The notes: a model not told the origin generated them from the letters alone. Shown: positions 8,120-16,285, counted from the stretch's first letter. The stretch is DNA of 36,953 nt from HRBIN30 sp964534275 (GCA_964534275.1 CAZHQG010000029.1:1-36953), one strand, 5' to 3'. Made by a program: numbers and translations.

Positions 8120-9088
8120 TCAGCTCACGAGGTTGATGGGTTTTCCGTCCAAGAACGCGCGGATGTTCGCCGCGGTCGTCTGCATCAACCGCCGACGTGC
8201 GGCCAAACTGGCCCACGCCATGTGGGGGGTGATGATGCAGTTGGGAGCCGTAAGTAGAGGGTGATTGGCAGGCATTGGCTCTTCGCGAATCACGTCCACA
8301 GCAGCGCCGGCAATGTTGCCGCTCCGGAGTGCATCGGCAAGGGCATGTTCGTCGACAAGTCGCCCACGTGCAGTGTTGATCAAAAAAGCCGTAGGCTTCA
8401 TCCGGGAAAGGAACTCGCGGTTCACGAATCCCTCGTTTTCCGGGGTGAGCGGGCAGTGCAGGCTGACAACGTCTGCTTTGCCAGCCAAGTCGGCAAGATT
8501 GGTCCACTCGATGGTTGTGGGCAGTGGACGAGGCTCTCGAGGGCCGGTGGCACACACCTTCATACCAAAGGCAAGAGCAATCTCGGCGACGCGCCGGCCG
8601 ATTCGCCCCAAGCCGACGATGCCAAAGATCAGTCCGTGGAGCTCCCGTGGCGACTGGAGCCAAAAGCTGAAGTCCGCGCAACGCTGCCATTCTCCTGCTC
8701 GTACAGCCGCGTCGTGTTGGCCAACCCGGTTACAAAGCTCGAGCAACAGAGCGAAGGCGTGCTGCGCGACGGAGTGCGTGCTGTATTCCGGAACATTGGC
8801 AACAAGGATCCCACGCTCGCGGGCGGCTTGCACATCCACGACGTCGTAGCCAGTGGCAAGCACCGAAATGAATTTTAATCGCGGAAGTTCGCTGAGCGTG
8901 GCGGCCGAGAGTCTTGTCTTGTTCGTCAACACGATGTCAGCGTCGCGGGCTCGCTCGCGCACAAGCTCAGGAGGGGTGCGCTCGTAGACAGTGAGTTCCC
9001 CAAGTTCAGCAATTTCGTCCCAGGGGTTGTCTCCAGGGTTCAACGTGTAGCCATCGAGAACGACGATCCGCATCCGAACGAGCGACAT
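8120..9088 (-). CDS. D-isomer-specific 2-hydroxyacid dehydrogenase (glycerate dehydrogenase-like)
   Basis: A 322 aa NAD(P)-dependent dehydrogenase. The Rossmann motif GLGRIG is at 159-164, and the catalytic triad is Arg241 (NTARGRL), Glu270 (VIREEP) and His289 (TPHMAW). The N-terminal LDGYTLNPGDNPW block is characteristic of the hydroxypyruvate reductase/glycerate dehydrogenase branch, which interconverts glycerate and hydroxypyruvate; other 2-hydroxyacids remain possible. The start at 9088 is ATG; a second ATG at 9073 (MRIVVLDG) is equally plausible and neither has a strong ribosome site. It sits 15 nt upstream of waaF and 90 nt after the EEP gene on the same strand. Confidence 0.88.
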   Translation of the reverse strand: MSLVRMRIVVLDGYTLNPGDNPWDEIAELGELTVYERTPPELVRERARDADIVLTNKTRLSAATLSELPRLKFISVLATGYDVVDVQAARERGILVANVPEYSTHSVAQHAFALLLELCNRVGQHDAAVRAGEWQRCADFSFWLQSPRELHGLIFGIVGLGRIGRRVAEIALAFGMKVCATGPREPRPLPTTIEWTNLADLAGKADVVSLHCPLTPENEGFVNREFLSRMKPTAFLINTARGRLVDEHALADALRSGNIAGAAVDVIREEPMPANHPLLTAPNCIITPHMAWASLAARRRLMQTTAANIRAFLDGKPINLVS

Positions 9089-9178
9089 AATGGGCAGTGC
9101 ATGGCGGGTCCAGGCCCGCGCGTTCGATGGTCCCCGGCCTTGGTCGCTAGGTTACCATGGAACCGACCGGCCGCGAGC

Positions 9179-10018
9179 CTACGGGAGCTTGTCCACCGGT
9201 CTGGGCCAACGAGGCGGCGATGCCGACGGTGCGAGTTCGAGGCGGGCGAGGATGCCATGATGATCGGAAATCAGCGCCTCCTCATCGCGCGCATCGATGA
9301 TCTCGGTAGTGTATGAACGAAGCTGGCACGCGGTTGGCGCGAGTGCGAGCACGTGGTCGATCCACTCCTCGGAGTGGTGCACCGTGGTGGAACGAGGGCC
9401 TGTTTGCCGAATGTCGGCAGAGAGATCCAGCCAGTAGCGTGCGTACGCGGCGAACACGTCCTCCGTCGGCATTGTGTTCAAATCTCCCGCGGCGCAAACG
9501 AACGACGCACTTGCTAAGGCGCTGAACGCCCGTTGGGTTAACTGGGACCACTGATGGCCTCTTACGCGCGCATACGTGCGCGGCCCGTACTGGGCCTGCA
9601 TGTGGGTGTGGAGAATCGCCACCCGATGTTTGTCGTGTTCTAGTACAAGTGTACGAATGCCCTTGCCTCCAATGAAGTCTCCTTCCCACAAGCGCCACCA
9701 AGGAGCCGCGTGACGAAAGGGCTGAAATCTTTGGTGGGCCAGTCCCCAAGCACTGTTCCGATGAAGGTAGGCGACGAGGCCACCGGCTGGACGTCGGAGG
9801 TCAGGGAAGTTGAGCGAAACGAAACTTGGGCTTAGGGCCTCGCGAAGTACATGCTCATGAGGGCCGAGCCAGACCTCGCTGCACAACAGCAAGTCCACCG
9901 GCACGCCAAGTCGCTTCACGCGTTCGGCAAAGCGTTTTACGCGCTCCTTCCAACGGCGGGCAAACGGGAGCCCGTGCAAGTTCCACGTGAGAACAACAAG
10001 GTTCTGTGCGATCCTCAC
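9179..10018 (-). CDS. Endonuclease/exonuclease/phosphatase-family hydrolase
   Basis: A 279 aa EEP-fold metal-dependent phosphodiesterase. The expected active-site set is visible: Asn13 (TWNLHG), Glu48 (CSEVW), His137 (HTHMQAQYG), Asp178 and Asn180 (GDLNT), Asp220 (WIDH) and Asp251-His252 (SDHH). The fold covers DNases, inositol phosphatases and sphingomyelinases; the HTHMQAQYG block resembles the neutral sphingomyelinase-like group more than DNA repair nucleases, but the substrate is unknown. There is no signal peptide. Its start overlaps the metB stop by 4 nt (ATGA type), so it is translationally coupled to the methionine gene, an odd partner. It is the third gene of the thrC-metB operon. 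Confidence 0.82.
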   Translation of the reverse strand: MRIAQNLVVLTWNLHGLPFARRWKERVKRFAERVKRLGVPVDLLLCSEVWLGPHEHVLREALSPSFVSLNFPDLRRPAGGLVAYLHRNSAWGLAHQRFQPFRHAAPWWRLWEGDFIGGKGIRTLVLEHDKHRVAILHTHMQAQYGPRTYARVRGHQWSQLTQRAFSALASASFVCAAGDLNTMPTEDVFAAYARYWLDLSADIRQTGPRSTTVHHSEEWIDHVLALAPTACQLRSYTTEIIDARDEEALISDHHGILARLELAPSASPPRWPRPVDKLP

Positions 10019-11205
10019 GCGTGCTCGAGGGCTTGCGCTAAGTCGGCGATCAGGTCGTCGGCATCTTCGATTCCCACCGAGTACCGCACGAGGTTGTCGC
10101 GAATTCCTATCTGCAACCGCTCCTCCGTCGTGAGCTCGTAGAAGCTCATGAGCGCTGGTTGCTCGATAAGACTTTCGACACCCCCCAAGGACGGAGCGAT
10201 GCGGGGAATGGTGCAGGCATCGACAACGCGAGAAGCAGCAGCCAGGTCTCCGCGAACCTCGAAGGACACTACCCCGCCAAAACCCTTCATTTGGCGTCGT
10301 GCGATTTCATGTTCGGGATGCGTAGGCAATCCGGGATAGTGGACCCGCTCCACCTTCGGGTGGCTTGCCAGGAACTCTGCAATGCGCGTCGCGTTGGCAT
10401 TTTGCCGTTCCACACGTAGTGCCAAGGTCTTCAGCCCGCGAATCAGCAGGTACGCCGCAAATGGGTCCACGACGGCTCCGGTGATTCCTTGCAAGTCGCG
10501 GATGCCGCTCACGAGGTCCTCCGATCCAGATACCACACCGGCAAGCAAGTCGTTGTGGCCGCCTAGGTACTTGGTTGCCGAGTGGATCACGAGGTCGATG
10601 CCGAATTCGATCGGACGCTGGTTGATCGGCGTGGCAAACGTGGAATCGATGATGGTCTTCACGCGATGTCGCCGGCCAATATCCGCAAGCCGCTCGAGGT
10701 CGATCACGCGATTGTACGGGTTCGTCGGGGATTCACTGAAAATGAGTCGGGTGGTTTGACGGATCGCTTCTTCCATTCGTTCGTAGTCGCCCGCCGGCAC
10801 CGTGGAAACCTCGACGCCGTAACGCCTCAGCACCTGATGCAGGAACTGCCGGGTGCGGCGATACGCGTCGTCAGTGACGACAACGTGCGCGCCCTTCGCC
10901 AGCATGGCGAACAACGTCGTCGTGATTGCCGCCATGCCGCTCGAGAAGAGCAACGCGTCCTCAGCTCCTTCCAGGGCGGCGATTTTCTTTTCCGCCACTC
11001 GCTGCGTAGGGTTCCCGTAGCGCCCGTACTCTTCTCGCTCGATTCGCCCCTCGAAGTGATCGGCAATCTCTGCTGAATCGGTAAAGGTGTACGTCGCGGT
11101 TTGAACGATCGGTTCGGTAAGCGCGTGGGCGAGCTTTTGGCGCGCCTCCCCCGCGTGCACCGCTTGGGTGCTCGGCCCGCGCTGAGCAAACTGGGGTTTC
11201 TCCAT
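10015..11205 (-). CDS. metB: Cystathionine gamma-synthase-type PLP enzyme, plant-like
   Basis: A 396 aa member of the Cys/Met metabolism PLP family. The Schiff-base lysine is Lys212 (HSATKYLGGHND), the pyridine-N aspartate Asp187 (IIDSTFATP), and the neighbouring-subunit phosphate contacts are Tyr60 and Arg62 (EYGRYGNPT). It joins an activated homoserine ester with cysteine to give cystathionine. The blocks STFATPINQ, ATKYLGGHNDLLAG, YLLIRGLKTLALRV and PGFGGVVSFEV-type segments follow the plant enzyme closely. Plant CGS uses O-phosphohomoserine, so that substrate is plausible here. The start (ATG, 11205) abuts the thrC stop with no gap and its ribosome site GGAGG lies inside the thrC end. A methionine gamma-lyase or O-acylhomoserine sulfhydrylase activity is an alternative. 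Confidence 0.85.
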   Translation of the reverse strand: MEKPQFAQRGPSTQAVHAGEARQKLAHALTEPIVQTATYTFTDSAEIADHFEGRIEREEYGRYGNPTQRVAEKKIAALEGAEDALLFSSGMAAITTTLFAMLAKGAHVVVTDDAYRRTRQFLHQVLRRYGVEVSTVPAGDYERMEEAIRQTTRLIFSESPTNPYNRVIDLERLADIGRRHRVKTIIDSTFATPINQRPIEFGIDLVIHSATKYLGGHNDLLAGVVSGSEDLVSGIRDLQGITGAVVDPFAAYLLIRGLKTLALRVERQNANATRIAEFLASHPKVERVHYPGLPTHPEHEIARRQMKGFGGVVSFEVRGDLAAASRVVDACTIPRIAPSLGGVESLIEQPALMSFYELTTEERLQIGIRDNLVRYSVGIEDADDLIADLAQALEHA

Positions 11206-12555
11206 TCAAGCCTCCATCAGCCGTACTTTGTCGGCGAAGCGGCGAATGGCGTCCACCACCTTACGGGCGTCGGGAGGCAGCTCGAGCGGGTGATTGGCAT
11301 AGCGAGGTTGGATGCCCGGAATTTGGCCCAGGTGATAAGCAGTTTTTTGTTCGGAGAACTTGAGGCCATGCGCCGTCGAAATCACGACGACCCGCTGGTT
11401 GGAGCGGATGATTTTTCTTTCGACGAGCTTGCGGAAAACCGCCAGTGCCACCCCTGTGTGGGGGCAATTGAACATACCGGTGCGGTCCGCCAAAGCTGCC
11501 TCATCTGCGAGCTCGGCTTCCGTCGCTTGCTCCACCACGCCGTCGAACTGCTGGAGCACTTTGATAGCGCGCTTGTAACTCACGGGATTTCCAATTTGGA
11601 TGGCACTGGCAAGCGTTTTCTTCGCCTGCACGGGTTTGAACGTACGGAAGTTGTCAAGATAAGAGAGGTACAGCGGGTTTGCGTTTGCTGCTTGGGCCAC
11701 GGCAATTCTGGGTAGTTTTTGGATCAGACCCAGTTCCTTCATCATCAAAAATCCTTTGCCCAGTGCGCTGACGTTACCCAGGTTCCCGCCGGGGATCACG
11801 ACCCAGTCTGGGACCTCCCAGTCGAACTGCTGCACTAGCTCGATGGCCACGGTTTTTTGCCCCTCGAGCCGGAGGCTGTTCATCGAGTTCGCCAAATACA
11901 CCGTTTTTTCTTTCGTGATTTCTTGCACGAGGGCCATGCAGCCATCGAAGTCGGTGTCGAGGCTCACCACCAAGGCCCCATTGGCAATTGGTTGCACGAG
12001 TTGCGCCGGCGACACTTTGTTGCGGGGCAACAGCACCACGGCTGGGATTCCCGCTGCCGCGCAGTAATTTGCAAGCGCCGCCGATGTATCGCCGGTCGAT
12101 GCACAAGCAATCGCAGCAATGTTTTGGCCTTCGGCAATCATTTGCTTGACGACCGAAACCAAGACGGTCATGCCCAGGTCCTTGAAGGAGCCAGTGTGGG
12201 AATTGCCGCACTGTTTCACCCACAAGTCCTCGACGCCAAGCATCTTTCCGTAGCGTTCCGCCCAAAGCAGGTTCGTGCCGCCCTCATAGGTGGAAACGAT
12301 GTTCTCGTTGGCGATGAACGGTACCACCCATTCTTTTTTGCCCCAGACGCCGGATCCGTAAGGGAAATCGTTGCGGCGGTAGCGCTCGTCAAAAAGCTTC
12401 ATCCAGGCGGCCGGCGAACGTCGGCGCAAGGCTTCGATGTCGTGCTGCACGTCGAGCAAATCGCCGCAAGTTGGGCAGCGGTAGATGATCTCGAACAGAC
12501 TAAAACGCTGCGGACACCCGTTGATGCACTCGAACCAAGCACTGTACTCGCTCAT
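11206..12555 (-). CDS. thrC: Threonine synthase, plant-type, with zinc-ribbon-like N-terminus
   Basis: A 449 aa PLP enzyme converting O-phosphohomoserine to threonine. The PLP lysine is Lys125 in SHTGSFKDLGM; CASTGDTSAAL and PGGNLGN bind the phosphate. The blocks WPYGSGVW-like (FPYGSGVWGKKEW), NLLWAERYGK, AQLVQPIANGA, DTDFDGCM and CPHTGVAL are those of the plant chloroplast enzyme. Residues 10-30 form CX3C-X12-CX2C, a likely zinc ribbon that the Arabidopsis protein has lost, as I recall it. Plant threonine synthase is activated by S-adenosylmethionine; whether this one is cannot be told. The ATG at 12555 has GGGAG about 10 nt upstream. First gene of the thrC-metB-EEP operon. Confidence 0.92.
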   Translation of the reverse strand: MSEYSAWFECINGCPQRFSLFEIIYRCPTCGDLLDVQHDIEALRRRSPAAWMKLFDERYRRNDFPYGSGVWGKKEWVVPFIANENIVSTYEGGTNLLWAERYGKMLGVEDLWVKQCGNSHTGSFKDLGMTVLVSVVKQMIAEGQNIAAIACASTGDTSAALANYCAAAGIPAVVLLPRNKVSPAQLVQPIANGALVVSLDTDFDGCMALVQEITKEKTVYLANSMNSLRLEGQKTVAIELVQQFDWEVPDWVVIPGGNLGNVSALGKGFLMMKELGLIQKLPRIAVAQAANANPLYLSYLDNFRTFKPVQAKKTLASAIQIGNPVSYKRAIKVLQQFDGVVEQATEAELADEAALADRTGMFNCPHTGVALAVFRKLVERKIIRSNQRVVVISTAHGLKFSEQKTAYHLGQIPGIQPRYANHPLELPPDARKVVDAIRRFADKVRLMEA

Positions 12556-12792
12556 GATGCGTTTTGCTCCCTTGCGCCGCTGCCTCGAGGATTCACACAA
12601 GGATTTCCGATCGGAACAGGGCAAGCGGAAGCTCTTGCGTAAGCTTGCGAACGTGTCAACTGGCGTAACCTTCGAGCCGAGATCGCATTTGACTTTGTTG
12701 TTGCGTCACCGTACGAGTAGGCAATCTTGGGAGCGCGAATCTCGAGTTGACTAACGCGTGCCCACGGGGAAAGAAGGCACAAGCGAGGAACC
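12556..12792. promoter_or_regulatory. Divergent intergenic region thrC / Cys-rich repeat gene
   Basis: 237 bp that must hold the promoters for the thrC operon (-) and the secreted Cys-rich protein (+). A weak sigma-70-like pair reads toward the plus-strand gene: TTGACT at 12689-12694 and TACGAG at 12712-12717, spaced 17 nt. No known methionine or threonine riboswitch consensus was recognised. Confidence 0.3.
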
Positions 12793-13926
12793 GTGAAGGT
12801 GAAAAGAGTTGGTGTGGTTTTCTTTGTGGTAGCGTCCTGGCTGGTCTTGCTGGGCGTGGGGTGGGCTCAGGTCAGTAGCGATTTGGCGTGTTCCGGAGGT
12901 CCGCGGGACGGAGCGGCATGCACCTCGGACGACGACTGTTTTGTGTCTTGCCCGACCTCTTTTGGGGCATGTGTAGTCATTCAAGGCGTTTGCGATGGCG
13001 GAGACTTCGATGGGTTTCCGTGCGATTGCCCGGGTGGGACGTGTGTGGGCACTGGGACCGAAGGAACATGCCAGGGTGGGGCGTTTGCCGGCGACCCGTG
13101 CCGGACTACAGCAGGAGAAGGCACCTGTGGTGCAGGGCGAGCGTGCGTGGGAACTCAAAAAGTATGCACCGCAGGAGACTTCCGTGGGTTTGGCTGCTTA
13201 CGAGCCGCACACTGCCCGGGAGGGAGTTGTAGCTCGACAGGCAGGTTTTGCGACGGAGGCGATTTCGCGGACTTCTCCTGTGCTGTAACTGCGGACTGCA
13301 ACCTCCCGACACCGGGTACAACGCCGGGAGTCTGCCGGACTCCAGATTTCGGTTGCGCTGCAGTTTCGCCCACGCCAACTCGTCCAACCACCGCAAGTCC
13401 GACGCCACGGCCATTTTCACCAACTCCGACGGTGCGAACCACCGTGCCGGCCACGCCTACACGGACACCCGCATCCCCTGGTCCGAGCCCGGCCACACCG
13501 ACTCGAACTGTAAGCGCTGCTCCCACAACGCCGCGATCGACTCCACCGGTAACTCCGGCAACTCCCGGACCAAACCAGGCCGTCATCGCCCAACCGGCTA
13601 CCAAGGGTTCGGATCGAGTCGTTGTGGAGCGGCCGGAGTCCGTACCCCTCACAGGGCAGATCACGTACATTGGCAACACCCGCACATGCACGAGTTTTAT
13701 CCGTCGTGCGGGTAGCGATGTGCTGGCGATCAACCCGCCGCTGCCGGAGGATGTAGCTCCCGGGACCTTGCTGACCTTTGGTCCTTGTGGAGTGGAAAAT
13801 ACATTCGTGCAGGAAAGCTGTGCGGTCGTCGTCGGCGAAGAAGAGAAGACCTTGAGTGGTCATTTCCTGCTGTTCGCGGCACTATGGCTCGCCGCGGTTT
13901 TGAAGAGGCGCTTGCAACCCTTTTAA
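12793..13926 (+). CDS. Secreted Cys-rich repeat protein with Pro/Thr linker and C-terminal membrane segment
   Basis: A 377 aa protein of no recognised family. It has a signal peptide (about residues 1-26, ending GWAQV). The following region holds five loosely repeated units of the form C-x-G/A-G-x(5-6)-C: CSGGPRDGAAC, CDGGDFDGFPC, CQGGAFAGDPC, CTAGDFRGFGC and CDGGDFADFSC. A Pro/Thr/Ser-rich linker covers about 189-265, then a globular segment with two to three Cys. The last 20 residues are a hydrophobic helix ending in KRRLQPF, a tail seen in proteins anchored or sorted through a C-terminal membrane segment. It is presumably a disulfide-rich surface or periplasmic protein. The start is GTG at 12793; a GTG two codons later (12799) has the better spacing from GAGGAA. 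Confidence 0.7.
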   Translation: MKVKRVGVVFFVVASWLVLLGVGWAQVSSDLACSGGPRDGAACTSDDDCFVSCPTSFGACVVIQGVCDGGDFDGFPCDCPGGTCVGTGTEGTCQGGAFAGDPCRTTAGEGTCGAGRACVGTQKVCTAGDFRGFGCLRAAHCPGGSCSSTGRFCDGGDFADFSCAVTADCNLPTPGTTPGVCRTPDFGCAAVSPTPTRPTTASPTPRPFSPTPTVRTTVPATPTRTPASPGPSPATPTRTVSAAPTTPRSTPPVTPATPGPNQAVIAQPATKGSDRVVVERPESVPLTGQITYIGNTRTCTSFIRRAGSDVLAINPPLPEDVAPGTLLTFGPCGVENTFVQESCAVVVGEEEKTLSGHFLLFAALWLAAVLKRRLQPF

Positions 13927-14208
13927 CGAACACCCGAGCGGATCCTTTCCGAGGAAACGCTGGAAAACCTAGGGCTCGAGTCGCTGTCAGGCCGCGGTAG
14001 CGCGAAGGGGATTGTCCCTGTGGCGTGTGAGCCTTGGCCGTGGCCTCGGAAAGGTCTGCCGGCCGGGTGGACACAAGTGGTTGCCGGGTTCTCCCACTTG
14101 TCGCGAATGGTGGGTTGCTGCGCTGCGCACGGCGATATGGCGGCTAGGAAACGCTCGATCCAGAGGACTGTGACAGTCCCGCCGCGGACCGGGCGCGATC
14201 CGTTACGG
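13927..14208. other. Spacer between convergent genes
   Basis: 282 bp between the Cys-rich protein stop (+) and the TolC-family stop (-). GC-rich, no recognisable gene, no clear terminator with a T tract. Confidence 0.5.
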
Positions 14209-15456
14209 TTACTGCAGTACCGGTGAATCCGGGACTTGCCCACCCACGGCCCGTTCGAGCTCGATCCACGCAAGGTGGAGGCGCTCGAGCGCTTCCACGT
14301 AGTCCTTTTTCGTTTCCAGAAGATCCAGCTCTTGGCTCAAAAGCTCAGACCGGCTGGCTTCATCACGTTCGACGAGGCGCCGCTGCAGGCGTACATTTTC
14401 CTCGGCGAGAGGCAGAATCTTGTCGACGAACAGGCGTAGTTCGCGAGCTGCTTGCTGGTAGTCGCGATACGCGCCTCTTACCTCGCGTTCGATGCCACGT
14501 TGCAGATCTTGAAGCTGGAACGAGATTCGCTGTCGTTGTGCCGTGGCCTCCTGGATGTCCGCATCTTTCGTTTGGAACAAAGGAAGCGTAACCCCCACGT
14601 CACCGCCGCCGAAGTCGCTATTGTCGAAACGAGAGTAAGAGCCGGAAAGCGTTAAGTTTGGAATCCGTTCTCGCCGGTGTACTTCGAGTTGCGCATCCGC
14701 CGCAGCCAACGCATGCTGGAAGGCCAAAATGTCTGGTCTTTGGTTCTTGGCCTGCTCCACCAACGCTCCCACGGAAGGGAGGTGGCGGATGGTCGGCTCG
14801 AGCGTACCCACGAGCTCCAGTTCTTGGCCCAAATCGACGTTGAGCATCCGTCGCAAGCCGTCCAGCTCTGCATCCCGTTCTTGTTCCGCGGTCCACAGTT
14901 CGCGGAGAAACCGTGCCTCTTGGATTGCGGTGTTGTTGCGTTCGATGCGTTCGCTCATCGTGGTCTGTTTGGAGGGAAGAAGGGCCAACAGTTGGTGCGC
15001 GATATTGACTTGCTCTTGAATGCTCGAGAGTCGCGTGTTGCGAGCCAGGGCCTTGATGAACGCCGATTTCACGTCCGCCGCCAACGTGACCTCCTTCTGT
15101 CGAACGTTCAGGCTCTCCTGCTGCAAGTTGTGTTGGGCTGCCCGTATGCGGGCGCCCCGCTGACCGGCAATCTCGATTTCTTGAGACAGGAAGGCGAAGA
15201 GATTCGGACGTCCGCCTGTTTCTGCGCGCCGCGATGCGCCGAGACTCAAGTAAGGGTTGCTGGGAAAACGACTCGAGGACCGACGCAACGCCGCCCCGGC
15301 AATGTCGACCCCTTGCGAGTCTGCCAGCAAGTCGGCGTTTTGTTTGAGAGCGCGCTGCACCGCGTCGTCCAGGGTGAGTCGCAACGGTTGTCCAAGAGCC
15401 GGTGCGGTCCAAGCGGCCAACATCATTGCGGCTGCGCCTAAGAAGACCAGAGTCAC
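14209..15456 (-). CDS. TolC-family outer membrane efflux channel protein
   Basis: A 415 aa outer membrane factor. A signal peptide (about residues 1-22) is followed by LTLDDAVQRALKQN, the standard start of the outer membrane efflux protein domain, and two long helical hairpin repeats separated by strands (NPYLSLGASRR and IPNLTLSGSYSRF, each leading into PLF/LSQE-type strands). Trimers form a beta-barrel plus alpha-helical tunnel across the periplasm. The spacing and SQEIEIAGQRGARI block resemble CzcC/CusC-type metal-efflux members. No inner membrane pump or adaptor gene is in the window, so the partner is elsewhere. GTG start with GGGAGG about 10 nt upstream. It is separated from the upstream His-rich gene by a strong terminator. 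Confidence 0.88.
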   Translation of the reverse strand: MTLVFLGAAAMMLAAWTAPALGQPLRLTLDDAVQRALKQNADLLADSQGVDIAGAALRRSSSRFPSNPYLSLGASRRAETGGRPNLFAFLSQEIEIAGQRGARIRAAQHNLQQESLNVRQKEVTLAADVKSAFIKALARNTRLSSIQEQVNIAHQLLALLPSKQTTMSERIERNNTAIQEARFLRELWTAEQERDAELDGLRRMLNVDLGQELELVGTLEPTIRHLPSVGALVEQAKNQRPDILAFQHALAAADAQLEVHRRERIPNLTLSGSYSRFDNSDFGGGDVGVTLPLFQTKDADIQEATAQRQRISFQLQDLQRGIEREVRGAYRDYQQAARELRLFVDKILPLAEENVRLQRRLVERDEASRSELLSQELDLLETKKDYVEALERLHLAWIELERAVGGQVPDSPVLQ

Positions 15457-15526
15457 GTTACCACGTCCTCCCCGAACGTCCGATCCATCGCTCTTCCGTC
15501 ACCCTACGCAAACGCAAGCTCATAGC

Positions 15527-15564
15527 AAAAAAAGAGAGCACACGGCCAAAGCCGTGTGCTCTCT
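15527..15564 (-). terminator. Strong intrinsic terminator of the His/Pro/Lys repeat gene
   Basis: A 14 bp perfect stem (15533-15546 with 15551-15564) with a CAAA loop, followed on the minus strand by seven T (A run at 15527-15533 on the plus strand). It lies 24 nt past the stop of the repeat gene and upstream of the TolC-family gene, insulating one from the other. Confidence 0.93.
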
Positions 15565-15588
15565 TGAGCGAGCAGTACTTGGCTCTGA

Positions 15589-16099
15589 TTACTTATGGGG
15601 CTTGTGAGGTTTGTGGGGTTTGTGGGGACGAAGGACTGTGGGCGGACGAACTGGCTTTTCGGGCCGCTNNNNNNNNNNNNNNNNNNNNNNNNNNNNNNNN
15701 NNNNNNNNNNNNNNNNNNNNNNNNNNNNNNNNNNNNNNNNNNNNNNNNNNNNNNNNNNNNNNNNNNNNCAGGCCGCTGAGGTTGAACATGTGGTTTGTGG
15801 GGTTTGTGGGGTTTGTGTGGGCGAAGGACTGTGGGCGGACGAACTGGCTTTTCGGGCCGCTCAGGCCGCTGAGGTTGAACATGTGGTTTGTGGGGTTTGT
15901 GGGGTTTGTGTGGGCGGAGGACTGTGGGCGGACGAACCGGTTTTTCCGGCCGCTCAGGTTGCACATGTGGTTTATGAGGCTTGTGGGGCTTGTGTGGTTT
16001 GTGCTGTGCCTGTGCGGCTGGCAAGCCAATAAACGCTGCCAGAGCTGCCGCGGTCAGGAAGCTACCGAACCTCCAAAGCCACGAATGTTTTGTTTCCAT
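15589..16099 (-). CDS. Secreted His/Pro/Lys tandem-repeat protein, interrupted by assembly gap
   Basis: No family recognised. A signal peptide (about residues 1-32, ending PAAQAQ) is followed by a 31-residue repeat: three or four PHK units, HVQPQRPERPEKP, then VRPPTVLR. Each unit is 93 bp. Two complete copies (15769-15954) and a terminal partial copy are visible on either side of the N run. GGGAGG stands just before the ATG at 16099. With exactly 100 N the frame shifts and the end is garbled; with a gap of any multiple of three the protein ends ...PHKPHK at 15589, which I take as the real C-terminus. The His-rich repeats could bind transition metals in the periplasm or on the surface; this is inference, supported weakly by the adjacent metal-efflux-like TolC gene. 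Confidence 0.75.
15669..15768. other. Assembly gap (100 N) inside tandem repeat
   Basis: Exactly 100 N, the usual placeholder for a gap of unknown size. The base before it is the last of one 93 bp repeat unit and the base after it is the first of another, so the true missing sequence is probably a whole number of units. Confidence 0.95.
15769..15954. repeat. 93 bp tandem repeat, two full copies next to the gap
   Basis: 15769-15861 and 15862-15954 are near-identical 93 bp units, with a few substitutions in the second. They encode the 31-residue PHK/VQPQRPERPEKPVRPPTVLR unit on the minus strand. A partial copy lies before the N run. Confidence 0.95.
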
Positions 16100-16181
16100 C
16101 TCTCCCTCCCCAGTCGTTAAATGAAAAACCCGTGTTTCCTTCGAACCAGCCTTCGCTTCACGCTACCGAACGTGTGCGTCG

Positions 16182-16211
16182 TTGTTACCTGATTGTTTGC
16201 GCCTTTGTCAA
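16182..16211 (-). promoter_or_regulatory. Candidate sigma-70 promoter of the His-rich repeat gene
   Basis: On the minus strand a perfect TTGACA (16211-16206) is followed after 18 nt by TAACAA (16187-16182), a poor -10. This would give a leader of about 75 nt before the ATG at 16099. Found by eye only. Confidence 0.35.
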
Positions 16212-16285
16212 GTAGAATCCACCAGGGCACGGAAATTTTTTTCCTCGCTCACGGTGGACGCTTATCTGCCAACTAGCGCCCAAAG

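Noticed and set aside
12556..12792. SAM or threonine riboswitch/attenuator upstream of thrC
   Set aside because: No consensus motif or leader peptide rich in Thr/Met codons was recognised by eye.
15769..15954. Tandem 93 bp repeat as a CRISPR array
   Set aside because: The units are contiguous with no unique spacers and encode an in-frame protein repeat.
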